A DNA stretch of 64,000 bases from an uncultured Bacteroidales bacterium (GTDB lineage Bacteria; Bacteroidota; Bacteroidia; Bacteroidales; Paludibacteraceae): the NCBI GenBank assembly GCA_902800215.1, contig CADCDS010000003.1, positions 1 to 64,000 of the forward strand, in the 5' to 3' direction. How positions within the stretch are numbered: the first letter of the stretch is position 1; each line of letters opens with the position of its first letter. Below the pieces are notes generated by a model. It was not told where the DNA came from and ran no database searches. It saw only the letters and a program-made list of their open reading frames with translations. This document shows, piece by piece, positions 1-7,850 of this stretch. A program made the translations under genes and the position numbers.

Positions 1-1
1 C

Positions 2-133
2 CTCACCAAGATCGCAGCCGACCAGGCAGCCTTCATCGCCCAGAAGGACCTCGCAGACGGTAAGAAGACCCTCAAGGCCTATTACTGGAAGATCTGCGGT
101 GACCAGTACGACGAGAGCCTCGCTAACGGCTAA
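2..133 (+). CDS. 3' end of an unrecognised gene (43 codons visible)
   Basis: The open frame enters from the left edge and ends at TAA 131-133. The visible tail is charged and likely helical, ending in YDESLANG, with no membrane segment. I do not recognise the family; a TPR-like or other helical protein is possible. Codon choice is extreme: nearly every amino acid uses a C-ending or otherwise preferred codon (ACC, ATC, GAC, TTC, CTC), unlike most genes in this window. That suggests a very highly expressed protein. A terminator follows 22 bases after the stop. Confidence 0.7.
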   Translation, partial: LTKIAADQAAFIAQKDLADGKKTLKAYYWKICGDQYDESLANG

Positions 134-155
134 TCGTACCGCCCCCCTTTTAAGG

Positions 156-182
156 AAAAATCGCTCAAAATGGGCGATTTTT
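156..182 (+). terminator. Rho-independent terminator of the first gene
   Basis: Arms AAAAATCGCTC (156-166) and GGGCGATTTTT (172-182) pair with one G-U wobble around a 5-nt loop. The A/T ends of the stem provide the T tract in either direction, so it could also stop leftward transcription. Confidence 0.75.
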
Positions 183-194
183 CTGATTTTAATT

Positions 195-402
195 TGACAC
201 AAAAAAAAGCACCGTGTAGCTTTTGCGCGAGAAAACTTCCTTAAGATAGGATTTGAGGCCTGCTTTTTCCTCTGTAATCCGACCACCTCATTCGCTACCA
301 CGTAAGTGGGTCACGGCGTAGAGTATCGGCACGCCATTAGTGAAGCATTTGCACTCGGTTAGTTGTTATTTGTTGAGTTTTCCGGTCTCGTAGCTACACG
401 AT
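195..402 (-). ncRNA. Probable structured RNA of about 200 nt, possibly 6S RNA
   Basis: This stretch holds no gene but is highly paired. Nine bases CGTGTAGCT (213-221) are complementary to AGCTACACG (392-400), closing the whole region. Just inside, GAAAAC (231-236) pairs with GTTTTC (377-382). Inside that lie hairpins at 249-280 (GGATT/AATCC and GAGG/CCTC) and small ones near 295-335. On the minus strand the closing stem is followed by eight T residues (208-201), as in a terminated RNA, so the minus strand is the likely product. Length and the single long closed rod resemble bacterial 6S RNA, but I cannot confirm the family. It follows the barrel gene directly and may also be processed from that transcript. 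Confidence 0.45.
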
Positions 403-409
403 GCCAAAA

Positions 410-1738
410 TCAGCGGCGCCAACCGATCGTGAAGACGATACGGTGGGTGTCGGTATGTATGTCATAGGGGTTAGACAGTTCGTGGGCAAAGAGGTTGATA
501 CCTTGCCAACGGTACTGGTAAGCCGCCTGAACGATCACGTTTTCTCCCCGATAGCCGACTGCGCAGGATGCGTATTGGGTTTGACGAGGATGAAGGAAAT
601 AGGTGTCCTGCCGGTCAAAGGTAGGATCCATGGGGATGATTTTGTCTGCCGGTTGGAACGTACTCTCATACGCATATCCGGCATTGATATACAGGCCTAA
701 TACAGGGATTACTTCGAGTCCGACACGAAGGGAATGCACCGCATCTTCTTTAGATTGCTTGGTATAATCGTGCTGGAAGGAAAGCATGCCATATGCGCCG
801 CATTGGAAAGCGACGGAGGTGCTGAGATGCAGGGGCAGATGGAAAGATCTATCCCGTGACGACATACTCGGTGCTACGGAGCGACGGAGGGAGTCCGTCT
901 GTGCGTAGAGTGTTCCGGAAGTGTAGGTTCGAAGCGATCCGAGCGAGGGTGTCTGGAGACCAAAACCGATGCGTAACCACTGGAGCGGGCGATAGAGGAA
1001 ACCGAAGGAGAAATTGCAGCTGACACCGGAGAATTGCAACGAAGTGTTGTTTTCCGTATAGAGTCGAACACCTTCGACATTCGTGGAGTCAAATTTCTCT
1101 ATGTATTCCGCATCGGAATTGAGGATGTAATCCTGAATATGCAGACCCATACCGAAGTAGAACTGATGGCCGACATTCATAGACCAGTCGAAGGCATATT
1201 CACTAACCGATCCGGCTTCCCAGAGGTTGAGTTTATTATAGGACGTGAACGGATCATTGCAGACAGGGATATCCAAAGCCGGAAGGAGAGAGCCTAAGGA
1301 GGGCTCGTTGTACGCATAGGCTTCGTAGGTCCGGTTATAGGTATGCATGCGCCGGTAAGCGAACATGAAGTTATGCGTCTGCACTCCCCAAGGATGGGAG
1401 GAATAGGTTGGAATGCTGAGCACGAGCGATGCCTGCGGACACATGAAGAGTGTGCGGCGAGGTTTGGACAAGTATTCAGGAGACTGCCAGGTATGATCGA
1501 TCATCTCATCGAAGGTGATGAGCACTTCCGAATGCTGGTAAAGCCCGAGACAGGCAGGGTTATCGAAGACCGAAGAGGGGTCACCGCCGATGGCCGTCAT
1601 CGCACCGGACATACCCACATAACGCGCCGTACCCATGATGGTTCGCTCGGAGAGACGGGAGAAGTCTTGACAAAAGCCTACCCCTACCCTCCCTAAAAGG
1701 AGGGAGATTATAATTAATATGTATCTGAGGCGTTTCAT
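410..1738 (-). CDS. OMPP1/FadL/TodX-like outer-membrane beta-barrel protein
   Basis: 442 residues. An N-terminal signal peptide (hydrophobic residues about 6-22, ending near GFCQ) is followed by the family's typical motif of small residues, GTARYVGMSGAMTAIGGDPS then VFDNPA, seen in the FadL/OMPP1 plug region of Bacteroidota proteins. The rest alternates polar and aromatic residues as expected of a barrel, and the chain ends in TIGWRR. Proteins of this type sit in the outer membrane and carry hydrophobic or unknown small substrates; the substrate here cannot be read from sequence. The start overlaps the preceding lipoprotein gene by 4 nt, so both are probably co-translated. Confidence 0.8.
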   Translation of the reverse strand: MKRLRYILIIISLLLGRVGVGFCQDFSRLSERTIMGTARYVGMSGAMTAIGGDPSSVFDNPACLGLYQHSEVLITFDEMIDHTWQSPEYLSKPRRTLFMCPQASLVLSIPTYSSHPWGVQTHNFMFAYRRMHTYNRTYEAYAYNEPSLGSLLPALDIPVCNDPFTSYNKLNLWEAGSVSEYAFDWSMNVGHQFYFGMGLHIQDYILNSDAEYIEKFDSTNVEGVRLYTENNTSLQFSGVSCNFSFGFLYRPLQWLRIGFGLQTPSLGSLRTYTSGTLYAQTDSLRRSVAPSMSSRDRSFHLPLHLSTSVAFQCGAYGMLSFQHDYTKQSKEDAVHSLRVGLEVIPVLGLYINAGYAYESTFQPADKIIPMDPTFDRQDTYFLHPRQTQYASCAVGYRGENVIVQAAYQYRWQGINLFAHELSNPYDIHTDTHRIVFTIGWRR

Positions 1739-1983
1739 CGGTTGATACGGACGGTTACGGTGGTGTCTTGGACGTTGAGATACTCAAGCGTCGGGGTTTC
1801 CGGAGCGGGAGTTTCGGGAGAAACAGGAGTATTCTGAGAACTCTGCGTTTTCGGAGTAGTCTGAGTCTTCAAAGAAGACGGGGTTTTGTCTTCCCAATGA
1901 TAGGCATCGTCCACGTAGAGCTGCATGGAAGAGCAGCCGGTGAGGGCGAGGGCCATGATTCCTATGTAAAGATTTTTCGTCAT
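1735..1983 (-). CDS. Small lipoprotein (82 aa)
   Basis: A short lipoprotein signal ends in the lipobox LTGC near residue 16, so the mature chain would be lipid-anchored. The mature part is mostly a low-complexity Thr/Pro/Gln/Ser linker (about 30-65) followed by a short segment that may form a beta hairpin. Family unknown. The gene sits between trpS and the barrel gene, overlapping the latter by 4 nt, which suggests an accessory role for the barrel; this is inference. Its start codon lies at the edge of an 8-nt repeat array. Confidence 0.65.
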   Translation of the reverse strand: MTKNLYIGIMALALTGCSSMQLYVDDAYHWEDKTPSSLKTQTTPKTQSSQNTPVSPETPAPETPTLEYLNVQDTTVTVRINR

Positions 1984-2012
1984 CTCGGTATCTCGTTATC
2001 CCGGTATCCCGA
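1983..2012 (-). repeat. 8-nt tandem array filling the trpS-lipoprotein spacer
   Basis: About 3.8 degenerate copies of TCTCGGTA / TCCCGGTA on the plus strand. The array occupies almost the entire gap between the trpS stop and the lipoprotein start. Confidence 0.7.
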
Positions 2013-2014
2013 AT

Positions 2015-3004
2015 TTAAATCTTTCTAAAACCGATGATCTCACGGACTTCTTCGATGGTTTTTTCTGCGCGTGCAGATGCGGCTTCGGCACCTTGGCGCA
2101 TAATCCGATCGAGGAGTGCGTCATCGGACGAGTATGCCAAGATCTTCTCACGAATCGGTGCGAGAAGGGTGTTGGCATCCGCAGCCATCTGTTTTTTCAT
2201 ATCGCCATAACGGATCTGCATGTTGTTGTAGAGATCGTTATAGTAATCCGCGGCTTCTTTTCCGGAAAGGAGTTCACAAAGCAGGAAGAGGTTTTGGATG
2301 ACCTCGGGTTTCTCCTGGTTGAGTTGTGTCGGTCCTTGGTCGGTTACGGCACGCATAATCTTCTTGGTGACGGTTTTCTCGTCATCGCAGAGATAGAGGC
2401 AGTTGCCTTCGGATTTACCCATTTTTCCGGTACCATCAAGACCCGGCACTTTGACTGCTTTATCGGCGAAATGGAAGGAAGCGGGTTCTTTGAAATACTC
2501 GACGTTATAGATTCTATTGAATCTACGGGCAAAGAGACGCGCCATTTCCATGTTCTGTTCCTGGTCTTTTCCTACCGGCACTTTGTCGGCCTTGTGCATC
2601 AAGATATCGGCTGCCATGAGGCAGGGATAGGTCAGTAAGCCTGCGTTGACGTTATCGGGTTGCTTGCGCACTTTCTCTTTGAAAGAAGTGACGCGTTCGA
2701 GTTCACCGAGATAGGCGTTCATATTCAGGTAGAGGTAGAGTTCCAGTACCTGTTTGACGTCGGATTGCACGTATATCGGTGCTTTCTCGGGGTCGATACC
2801 GCAAGCGAGGTATTCGGAAAGGATGGTTTTTACAGAGCGTTTGATGTTCTCCGGTGTCGGATGGGTTGTAAGGGAATGCCAGTCGGCAATGAAGAACATA
2901 CAGTCGTACTCGTCTTGCATCTTCACAAAACTCTTGACTGCACCGAAATAGTTTCCGAGGTGCAGATTTCCCGTAGGACGTATACCACTAATTACTCTTT
3001 CCAT
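2015..3004 (-). CDS. trpS: Tryptophanyl-tRNA synthetase
   Basis: 329 residues, the normal length for bacterial TrpRS. It charges tRNA-Trp with tryptophan in the cytoplasm. The class I signature is present as PTGNLHLGNYFGA near residue 10 (HIGH equivalent), and the KMSKS loop reads GKMGKSEGN near residue 195. The intervening SGxxP/LTYP region (GLLTYPCLMAADIL) is also typical. The start lies 2 nt downstream of the Lrp-type gene's stop, so the two are in one transcript from the promoter at 3497-3528. Confidence 0.97.
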   Translation of the reverse strand: MERVISGIRPTGNLHLGNYFGAVKSFVKMQDEYDCMFFIADWHSLTTHPTPENIKRSVKTILSEYLACGIDPEKAPIYVQSDVKQVLELYLYLNMNAYLGELERVTSFKEKVRKQPDNVNAGLLTYPCLMAADILMHKADKVPVGKDQEQNMEMARLFARRFNRIYNVEYFKEPASFHFADKAVKVPGLDGTGKMGKSEGNCLYLCDDEKTVTKKIMRAVTDQGPTQLNQEKPEVIQNLFLLCELLSGKEAADYYNDLYNNMQIRYGDMKKQMAADANTLLAPIREKILAYSSDDALLDRIMRQGAEAASARAEKTIEEVREIIGFRKI

Positions 3005-3006
3005 GG

Positions 3007-3465
3007 TTAGATTTGTATAGGTAATTGACGATAGATCGGTTGGGCAAGGGCCGTAAGGGTGGTCGTGTTAGCGACACCCGGGATCTCCTGGATCTTTGTG
3101 TTGAGCAGTTGAAGGAGATGCTCATTATCGTGCGCGTACACTTTAATAAGGAGACCGAATGCACCAAGGGTATATTGTGCTTCAACCACTTCGGGGATTT
3201 TCTCCAAGGCAGAGATAACCTGGTTATACATCGAGGCTTTCTCCAGGGAGATACCGATATAGACACAGAGTTCGTAGCCAAGGGATGTGGGTGCTACGTG
3301 ATAGCTGGAGCCGGTGATGACCCCGTTATCGAACATCTTCTGTACACGCTGGTGCACCGCCGCGCGGCTGACACCACATTGCTCGGCTACATCCTTGAAG
3401 GGGGTACGGGCACTTTGGGTAATAATTTTGAGGATTTTACGATCCAATTCGTCTATCTTTTCCAT
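3007..3465 (-). CDS. Lrp/AsnC-family transcriptional regulator
   Basis: 152 residues. The N-terminal winged helix (about 4-60, DELDRKILKIITQSARTPFK then VSRAAVHQRVQKM) is the AsnC-type DNA-binding domain, and residues about 65-145 form the RAM ligand-binding domain (YELCVYIGISLE). These proteins are octameric feast/famine regulators that sense amino acids. Being co-transcribed with trpS and divergent from an O-methyltransferase gene with overlapping promoters, it may regulate itself and its neighbour; targets and ligand are not visible. Confidence 0.92.
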   Translation of the reverse strand: MEKIDELDRKILKIITQSARTPFKDVAEQCGVSRAAVHQRVQKMFDNGVITGSSYHVAPTSLGYELCVYIGISLEKASMYNQVISALEKIPEVVEAQYTLGAFGLLIKVYAHDNEHLLQLLNTKIQEIPGVANTTTLTALAQPIYRQLPIQI

Positions 3466-3496
3466 CCTTTTGTATTAAAATGTTAAAAATCGACTG

Positions 3497-3528
3497 CAAA
3501 ATTAGTGAATTATTTTGATATATGCAAA
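3497..3528 (-). promoter_or_regulatory. Promoter for the Lrp-type gene and trpS
   Basis: On the minus strand: -33 TTTGCATAT (CAAA at 3525-3528), 20-bp spacer, -7 TAATTTTG (3504-3497), then CAGTCGATTTTT. The predicted start is near 3490, leaving a leader of about 25 nt. Confidence 0.8.
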
Positions 3529-3544
3529 TTTTTTTGTACTTTTG
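3514..3544 (+). promoter_or_regulatory. Promoter of the O-methyltransferase gene
   Basis: TTTG 3514-3517, 19-bp spacer, TACTTTTG 3537-3544, then CAGCAAATTT. Its -33 region is interleaved with that of the divergent Lrp-gene promoter, so the two polymerase sites overlap. Transcription starting near 3551 fixes the downstream start codon at 3564 rather than 3522. Confidence 0.8.
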
Positions 3545-3563
3545 CAGCAAATTTAGTAACAAA

Positions 3564-4202
3564 ATGACAGTTGAGGAGTACATTTGTGCGCATAGCACGC
3601 CTGAAAATGAGGTTTTGCAGTCGATTACAAGAGAGACGAATCTGCATGTTTTGAATCCGCATATGCTGAGCGGGCATGTGCAGGGCCGGGTGTTGAGTAT
3701 GATCAGTTGGATGATTCGGCCGAAGCGGATTCTGGAATTGGGGACGTTTACGGGTTATTCGGCGTTATGTTTGGCAGAGGGTTTGGCAGAGGGCGGAAAG
3801 TTAATCACGATCGAACATAACGACGAGTTGGAGGAGATGATAAGACGCAATCTATCTCGCTCACCTCTCGGCGACCGGATCGAATTGCGTATTGGAGATG
3901 CAATTGAAATAATTTCAAATTTCAAATTTCAAATTTCAAATTTCGACCTGGTGTTTATGGATGCGGATAAGCGGGAATATTGTGCGTATTTGGAGGCGGT
4001 TTATCCGTTAGTGCCGGTAGGTGGGTTTATATTGGCAGACAACACCCTTTGGGACGGTCATATTGTAGATCCGGCCTATGATAAAGACAAGCAAACGCAA
4101 GGGTTGAGGGCGTTTAATGACAGGCTGTGCGAAGATGACCGTTTTGAACAGGTGATACTCCCTCTTCGCGACGGTTTGACGCTTATGCGAAAAATAAAAT
4201 AG
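3564..4202 (+). CDS. SAM-dependent O-methyltransferase (COMT/YrrM type)
   Basis: 212 residues from ATG 3564; an upstream ATG at 3522 lies before the predicted transcription start and is not used. The fold is recognised from ILELGTFTGYSALCLAEGL (SAM motif I, about 50-70), the acidic TIEHNDE strand, and VFMDADKREYCAYLE, the metal-binding DADK motif. The family methylates catechol-like or other hydroxyls with Mg2+; the substrate is unknown. Oddity: a heptamer array (TTTCAAA, 4.6 copies) encodes NFKFQISNF just before the conserved FDLVFMDAD strand, adding about 7-9 residues to a surface loop. Confidence 0.92.
   Translation: MTVEEYICAHSTPENEVLQSITRETNLHVLNPHMLSGHVQGRVLSMISWMIRPKRILELGTFTGYSALCLAEGLAEGGKLITIEHNDELEEMIRRNLSRSPLGDRIELRIGDAIEIISNFKFQISNFDLVFMDADKREYCAYLEAVYPLVPVGGFILADNTLWDGHIVDPAYDKDKQTQGLRAFNDRLCEDDRFEQVILPLRDGLTLMRKIK
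3911..3944 (+). repeat. TTTCAAA heptamer array inside the O-methyltransferase gene
   Basis: 4.6 perfect head-to-tail copies of TTTCAAA. In frame it encodes alternating F, K, Q, I, S, N. No stop codon occurs in any forward frame of this unit. Perfect copies make it prone to slippage of 7 nt, which would shift the frame. Confidence 0.95.
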
Positions 4203-4220
4203 AAAAAAAACGCGCGCACG

Positions 4221-4252
4221 CTTGCGTATGTCAAAAAAAAGTTGTATCTTTG
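4221..4252 (+). promoter_or_regulatory. Promoter of the outer-membrane protein/waaA/hisS run
   Basis: CTTGCGTATGTC with CTTG at 4221-4224, 20-bp spacer containing an A8 tract, TATCTTTG 4245-4252, then CACCCGAATTG. The leader would be about 45 nt. It is the only clear promoter before rsgA. Confidence 0.85.
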
Positions 4253-4302
4253 CACCCGAATTGTATGAAACAAACATTTTATTCACTTAAAATATTGTAA
4301 TT

Positions 4303-4791
4303 ATGAAGAAAATTTTAATGCTTTGTGTAGCCGTTATTACGGCAATGACAATGAGTGCAAAACAGTATGAGCACAGTGTTGGTATGGTAGCCGGTCTCGG
4401 TATTGGAGCACAATACAAGACCATGGTAATGGACGATTTCACCATTATTGCAGAAGCCGGTTATTTCATGAACCTTGACGGCGGTACCAACGCTTATGCA
4501 GGTGGTCTGGGTAACTGCGTTTTGGCTTATCAGGCTAACATTACAGAAGGTCAGGGCATTAAGTTGGACTACTATGTAGGTGGTCAAGCTAAACTCGGTG
4601 TACTGACCGGTGGTAATGCCGGTATCTTCGGTTTAGGTGCCGCTGCAGGTATTGAGGCTAATATGACGAATGCGCCTATTGCTTTCTCGTTTGACTTCCG
4701 TCCGGGCTACGCATTCCTCTTCACCGGAGGATGGGCCGGTGGTCACATGTTCGACTATTCGTTCAACCTTGGTGTTCGTTACACATTCTAA
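4303..4791 (+). CDS. Small outer-membrane beta-barrel protein
   Basis: 162 residues. A signal peptide (MKKILMLCVAVITAMTMSA) precedes glycine-rich amphipathic strands such as VGMVAGLGIGAQYKTMV and GIFGLGAAAGIEANMT, and the chain ends in LGVRYTF with the C-terminal Phe typical of Omp85-inserted barrels. The size suggests an eight-strand barrel of the OmpW/OmpA-like type. No ligand can be inferred. It leads a long operon with a strong-looking promoter, and its codons are well adapted, suggesting an abundant protein. Its stop overlaps the waaA start (TAATG). Confidence 0.8.
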   Translation: MKKILMLCVAVITAMTMSAKQYEHSVGMVAGLGIGAQYKTMVMDDFTIIAEAGYFMNLDGGTNAYAGGLGNCVLAYQANITEGQGIKLDYYVGGQAKLGVLTGGNAGIFGLGAAAGIEANMTNAPIAFSFDFRPGYAFLFTGGWAGGHMFDYSFNLGVRYTF

Positions 4792-6002
4792 TGTCGGTAT
4801 TCGGACATAAGATGAAAGCTTTGTTCCGCGGACAGCGTCAGACGCTGGACGCGGAGCATCGCGTATTATTAGAAGCCAACAAAGGGGCTATCTGGTTTCA
4901 TGCGGCGTCTGTAGGTGAGTTTGAGCAGGCGAGGACGATAATAGAGCGGTTACGGGTTACGGGAAACGGGTTACGGATCGTAGTTACGTTCTTCAGTCCG
5001 TCGGGATATGAGGCACGGAAGGGATATGAGCAGGCGGACGGGGTGTATTACCTACCCTTTGCAACGCGGCGGAATGCGAAGCGGTTTATCGAAGCTTTGC
5101 AGCCGAGCATGGCGATCTTTGTGAAGTATGAGTTTTGGCCGGCTTATCTGCGGGAGTTGAAGAAACGGGCTATTCCAACGTACAGTATCTGCGCGATCTT
5201 CCGACCGAAGCAGCGTTTCTTCCGCTGGTGGGGTAAGTTACATCTGAATGTACTGAAATGCTTCACGCATATATTCGTACAAGACGAGGCATCGCTGCAG
5301 TTGTTGACGAGCCACGGTGTGAGTCAGGCGAGTGTTGCCGGCGATACGCGGTTTGACAGAATGGCAGAGGTAAAGGCGAAGGGACGAATGGTGAATGGTG
5401 GAAGACTGACACCGATTGCACATTTTACGGAAGGATTTGAACGGGTGATTGTGGCAGGAAGCACGTGGCCGAAAGACGAGGCGCTGTTAGCGCAGTTTAT
5501 GAATACGGACCAAGTTACTAAACTCGTTCTGGTGCCGCACGAGATTGATGAGAAGCATATGCACTTTATCTTTAACTTGTTTAAGGGGCAGATGGTGAAG
5601 TATTCTGCGGTGAGTGAGATGAAGGATGCCATCAGCAGGCGGAATATCTTACAGAACGCACGTGTGTTGGTAGTCGATACGATGGGACTGCTGAGTGCGA
5701 CGTATCCGTTTGGTCAAGTGGCGTATATTGGAGGCGGATTTGGAGCAGGAATCCATAACACGATTGAGGCGGCGGCGTATGGTATGCCGGTGGTCTTCGG
5801 ACCGAGATACCATCATTTCCGTGAAGCGCAGGGACTGATTGATGCAGGTGCAGCACGGAGTATTAAGAAATATAGCGAGTTAGAGGCGGCGCTTGGTACC
5901 GCACTCGATCAACATGAGTATATAGGCGCCAAAGCAGCTGCATATGTGCAGAGCGAGATAGGGGCGACATCGAAAATCTGCAAAGCAATTTTCGATATTT
6001 GA
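4791..6002 (+). CDS. waaA: 3-deoxy-D-manno-octulosonic acid transferase (Kdo transferase)
   Basis: 403 residues from ATG 4791 (the frame stays open further upstream, but only across the preceding barrel gene). It transfers Kdo to lipid A precursor at the inner membrane. The Kdo-transferase N-domain shows WFHAASVGEFEQA with the catalytic Glu, and the C-domain has VVDTMGLLSATYPFGQVAYIGGGFGAGIHNTIEAAAYGMPVVFGP (key residues GGG and NTIE around 310-325). Odd: family members normally begin with a hydrophobic membrane anchor; this one starts MSVFGHKMKALFRGQ and has none. A heptamer array encodes RLRVTGNGLR around residue 55. Confidence 0.93.
   Translation: MSVFGHKMKALFRGQRQTLDAEHRVLLEANKGAIWFHAASVGEFEQARTIIERLRVTGNGLRIVVTFFSPSGYEARKGYEQADGVYYLPFATRRNAKRFIEALQPSMAIFVKYEFWPAYLRELKKRAIPTYSICAIFRPKQRFFRWWGKLHLNVLKCFTHIFVQDEASLQLLTSHGVSQASVAGDTRFDRMAEVKAKGRMVNGGRLTPIAHFTEGFERVIVAGSTWPKDEALLAQFMNTDQVTKLVLVPHEIDEKHMHFIFNLFKGQMVKYSAVSEMKDAISRRNILQNARVLVVDTMGLLSATYPFGQVAYIGGGFGAGIHNTIEAAAYGMPVVFGPRYHHFREAQGLIDAGAARSIKKYSELEAALGTALDQHEYIGAKAAAYVQSEIGATSKICKAIFDI
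4947..4977 (+). repeat. GGGTTAC heptamer array inside waaA
   Basis: Four copies: CGGTTAC, GGGTTAC, GGGAAAC, GGGTTAC. The same family recurs twice in the RluA-type gene at 29879 and 30143, encoding the closely similar peptide LRVTGDGLR. Confidence 0.9.
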
Positions 6003-6014
6003 TATTTGATATTT
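5993..6014 (+). repeat. TGATATT heptamer array at the waaA-hisS junction
   Basis: Three copies (CGATATT, TGATATT, TGATATT). The array supplies the last codons and the TGA stop of waaA. The same unit ends aroE at 38680. Confidence 0.85.
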
Positions 6015-6021
6015 TAGATTT

Positions 6022-7329
6022 ATGGCACAGAAACCAAGTATACCAAAAGGGACGCGGGATTTCGGACAATTGGAGATGGCGCGTCGCAATTATATCTTTG
6101 ACACGATCAAGGGTGTGTTTAGTTTGTACGGTTTTCAGCAGATTGAGACGCCGGCGATGGAGAATATCGGCACGCTGATGGGTAAGTACGGTGAAGAAGG
6201 CGATAAGTTGTTGTTCCGCATTCAGAACAGCGGAGAGAAGGCAGCATTGGCGCCGGAGAAGGGATTACGGTATGATCTGACCGTTCCTTTTGCGCGTTAT
6301 GTGGTGCAACACCGAGAGGAATTGGCTTTTCCGTTTAAGCGTTTTCAGATTCAGCCTGTTTGGCGTGCAGACCGACCGCAGAAAGGCCGTTACCGGGAAT
6401 TCTACCAGTGTGATGTGGATGTGATAGGGTCGGACAGTTTGTTGGGTGAGTTGGAGTTGATTCAGATCGTAGAAGAGGTGTATCGCCGGTTAGGTATCAA
6501 CGTGTGCCTGCATATCAACAACCGTAAGATTCTGGCCGGTATCGCTGAGATCATCGGTGCGCCGGAGAAGATCGTGGATATTACAGTAGCAATCGATAAG
6601 TTGGATAAGATCGGTGTGGATGCGGTAAATGCAGAGCTGGTAGAGAGAGGACTGAACGAAGAGCAAGTGAAAGCACTCCAGCCTATTCTGAACCTTAGTG
6701 GTACGACACAAGAGAAACTTACTGCATTAAAGACGATTTTGGCCGGAAGTGAAATCGGTTTGAAGGGTGTAGCAGAATTGGAAGAGGTATTCCAATTATT
6801 GGACATTGTAAATTTGACATTGAATATTGAACTCGACTTGTGTCTGGCACGTGGATTGAATTACTATACGGGTGCGATCTTTGAGGTGAAGGCTTTGGAT
6901 GCGCAGATCGGTAGTATCACCGGCGGTGGACGATATGATAATCTGACGGGTATATTTGGACTTCCGGGTGTATCGGGTGTCGGTATTTCGTTTGGAGCCG
7001 ATCGTATCTACGATGTGCTGACGGAGTTGGATTTATTCCCGAAGGAGTTACTGACTGCTACGCAAGTGCTGTTCGCAACGTTTGGTGATGCGGAATTAAA
7101 GTATGCACTGAAGTGGGCCAAGGAGTTACGGGCACGGAATATTGCGGTAGAAGTGTATCCGGAACCGACGAAGATGAAGAAGCAGATGGGTTATGCGGAC
7201 GATAAGAAGATACCGTTTGTAGCAATCGTGGGCGGTAACGAGATGGAGACCAACACCGTGATGCTGAAGGAAATGAGTTCCGGAGTTCAACAACAAGTAA
7301 CATTGGACGAGTTATGCACGATACTGTAA
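6022..7329 (+). CDS. hisS: Histidyl-tRNA synthetase
   Basis: 435 residues, a normal class II HisRS that charges tRNA-His. Motif 1 is KGTRDFG followed by the dimer helix; motif 2 reads [19 protein letters not shown]; the HisA-type loop appears as [14 protein letters not shown] near 275; motif 3 is [13 protein letters not shown] near 320. The C-terminal anticodon-binding domain starts about residue 340 (VLFATFGD). Its 3' end overlaps the next start by 16 nt. Confidence 0.97.
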   Translation: MAQKPSIPKGTRDFGQLEMARRNYIFDTIKGVFSLYGFQQIETPAMENIGTLMGKYGEEGDKLLFRIQNSGEKAALAPEKGLRYDLTVPFARYVVQHREELAFPFKRFQIQPVWRADRPQKGRYREFYQCDVDVIGSDSLLGELELIQIVEEVYRRLGINVCLHINNRKILAGIAEIIGAPEKIVDITVAIDKLDKIGVDAVNAELVERGLNEEQVKALQPILNLSGTTQEKLTALKTILAGSEIGLKGVAELEEVFQLLDIVNLTLNIELDLCLARGLNYYTGAIFEVKALDAQIGSITGGGRYDNLTGIFGLPGVSGVGISFGADRIYDVLTELDLFPKELLTATQVLFATFGDAELKYALKWAKELRARNIAVEVYPEPTKMKKQMGYADDKKIPFVAIVGGNEMETNTVMLKEMSSGVQQQVTLDELCTIL

Positions 7330-7850
7330 AAGAATTTGATGAGGTAACGGCTAAATGTCGGGCGATATTTGTGGACAAGATGAGCGATTACGGTGCATCT
7401 TGGCGCATCTTCCGTCTGCACGGCATTTCCGATCAATTATATATCAAGGTGAAGAATATCCGTCAGCGTCAAGAGACGGGTGTGAGTCTGGTAGGCGACG
7501 ATATCGAGGGAAACCTGCGTGCGATCGTTAACTACGGTATCACGGCGATTATTCAGGAACGGAAGGGATATGCAGACGCCGTGGATATGAGTAATGAAGA
7601 GGCCTTAGCGCAATATGACACGGTGCTGAATGAGGCCAAAGAGTTGATGATGCGCAAGAACCATGATTATGGCGAGGCATGGCGTGAGATGAGTAAAGAA
7701 GGGATTGTGGATATGATTATGGCGAAGATTATCCGCATCAAGACGATCTTGGAGCACGGAGGAAAGACGATTGCTTCGGAGGGCGTGGAAGGCAATTATT
7801 TCGACATCATTAACTACGCAATTTTTGATTTGATCCATTATGAGAATTAA
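7314..7850 (+). CDS. DUF1599 protein
   Basis: 178 residues containing two copies of the DUF1599 motif, [20 protein letters not shown] near residue 14 and [19 protein letters not shown] near 105, so the protein is an internal duplication. The family is widespread in Bacteroidota; DUF1599 has been grouped with nucleotide-modification-associated domains, but no activity is established here. It overlaps hisS by 16 nt and the following membrane-protein gene by 11 nt, so it is translated within the operon. Confidence 0.88.
   Translation: MHDTVKEFDEVTAKCRAIFVDKMSDYGASWRIFRLHGISDQLYIKVKNIRQRQETGVSLVGDDIEGNLRAIVNYGITAIIQERKGYADAVDMSNEEALAQYDTVLNEAKELMMRKNHDYGEAWREMSKEGIVDMIMAKIIRIKTILEHGGKTIASEGVEGNYFDIINYAIFDLIHYEN

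Noticed and set aside
3911-3944. CRISPR-like array
   Set aside because: Units are 7 nt with no spacers; no cas gene is present anywhere in the window.
4731-4790. Upstream start of waaA that might restore a membrane helix
   Set aside because: The segment is the end of the small barrel gene, whose C-terminal RYTF is typical of a genuine protein end; the alternate-frame peptide is only weakly hydrophobic.
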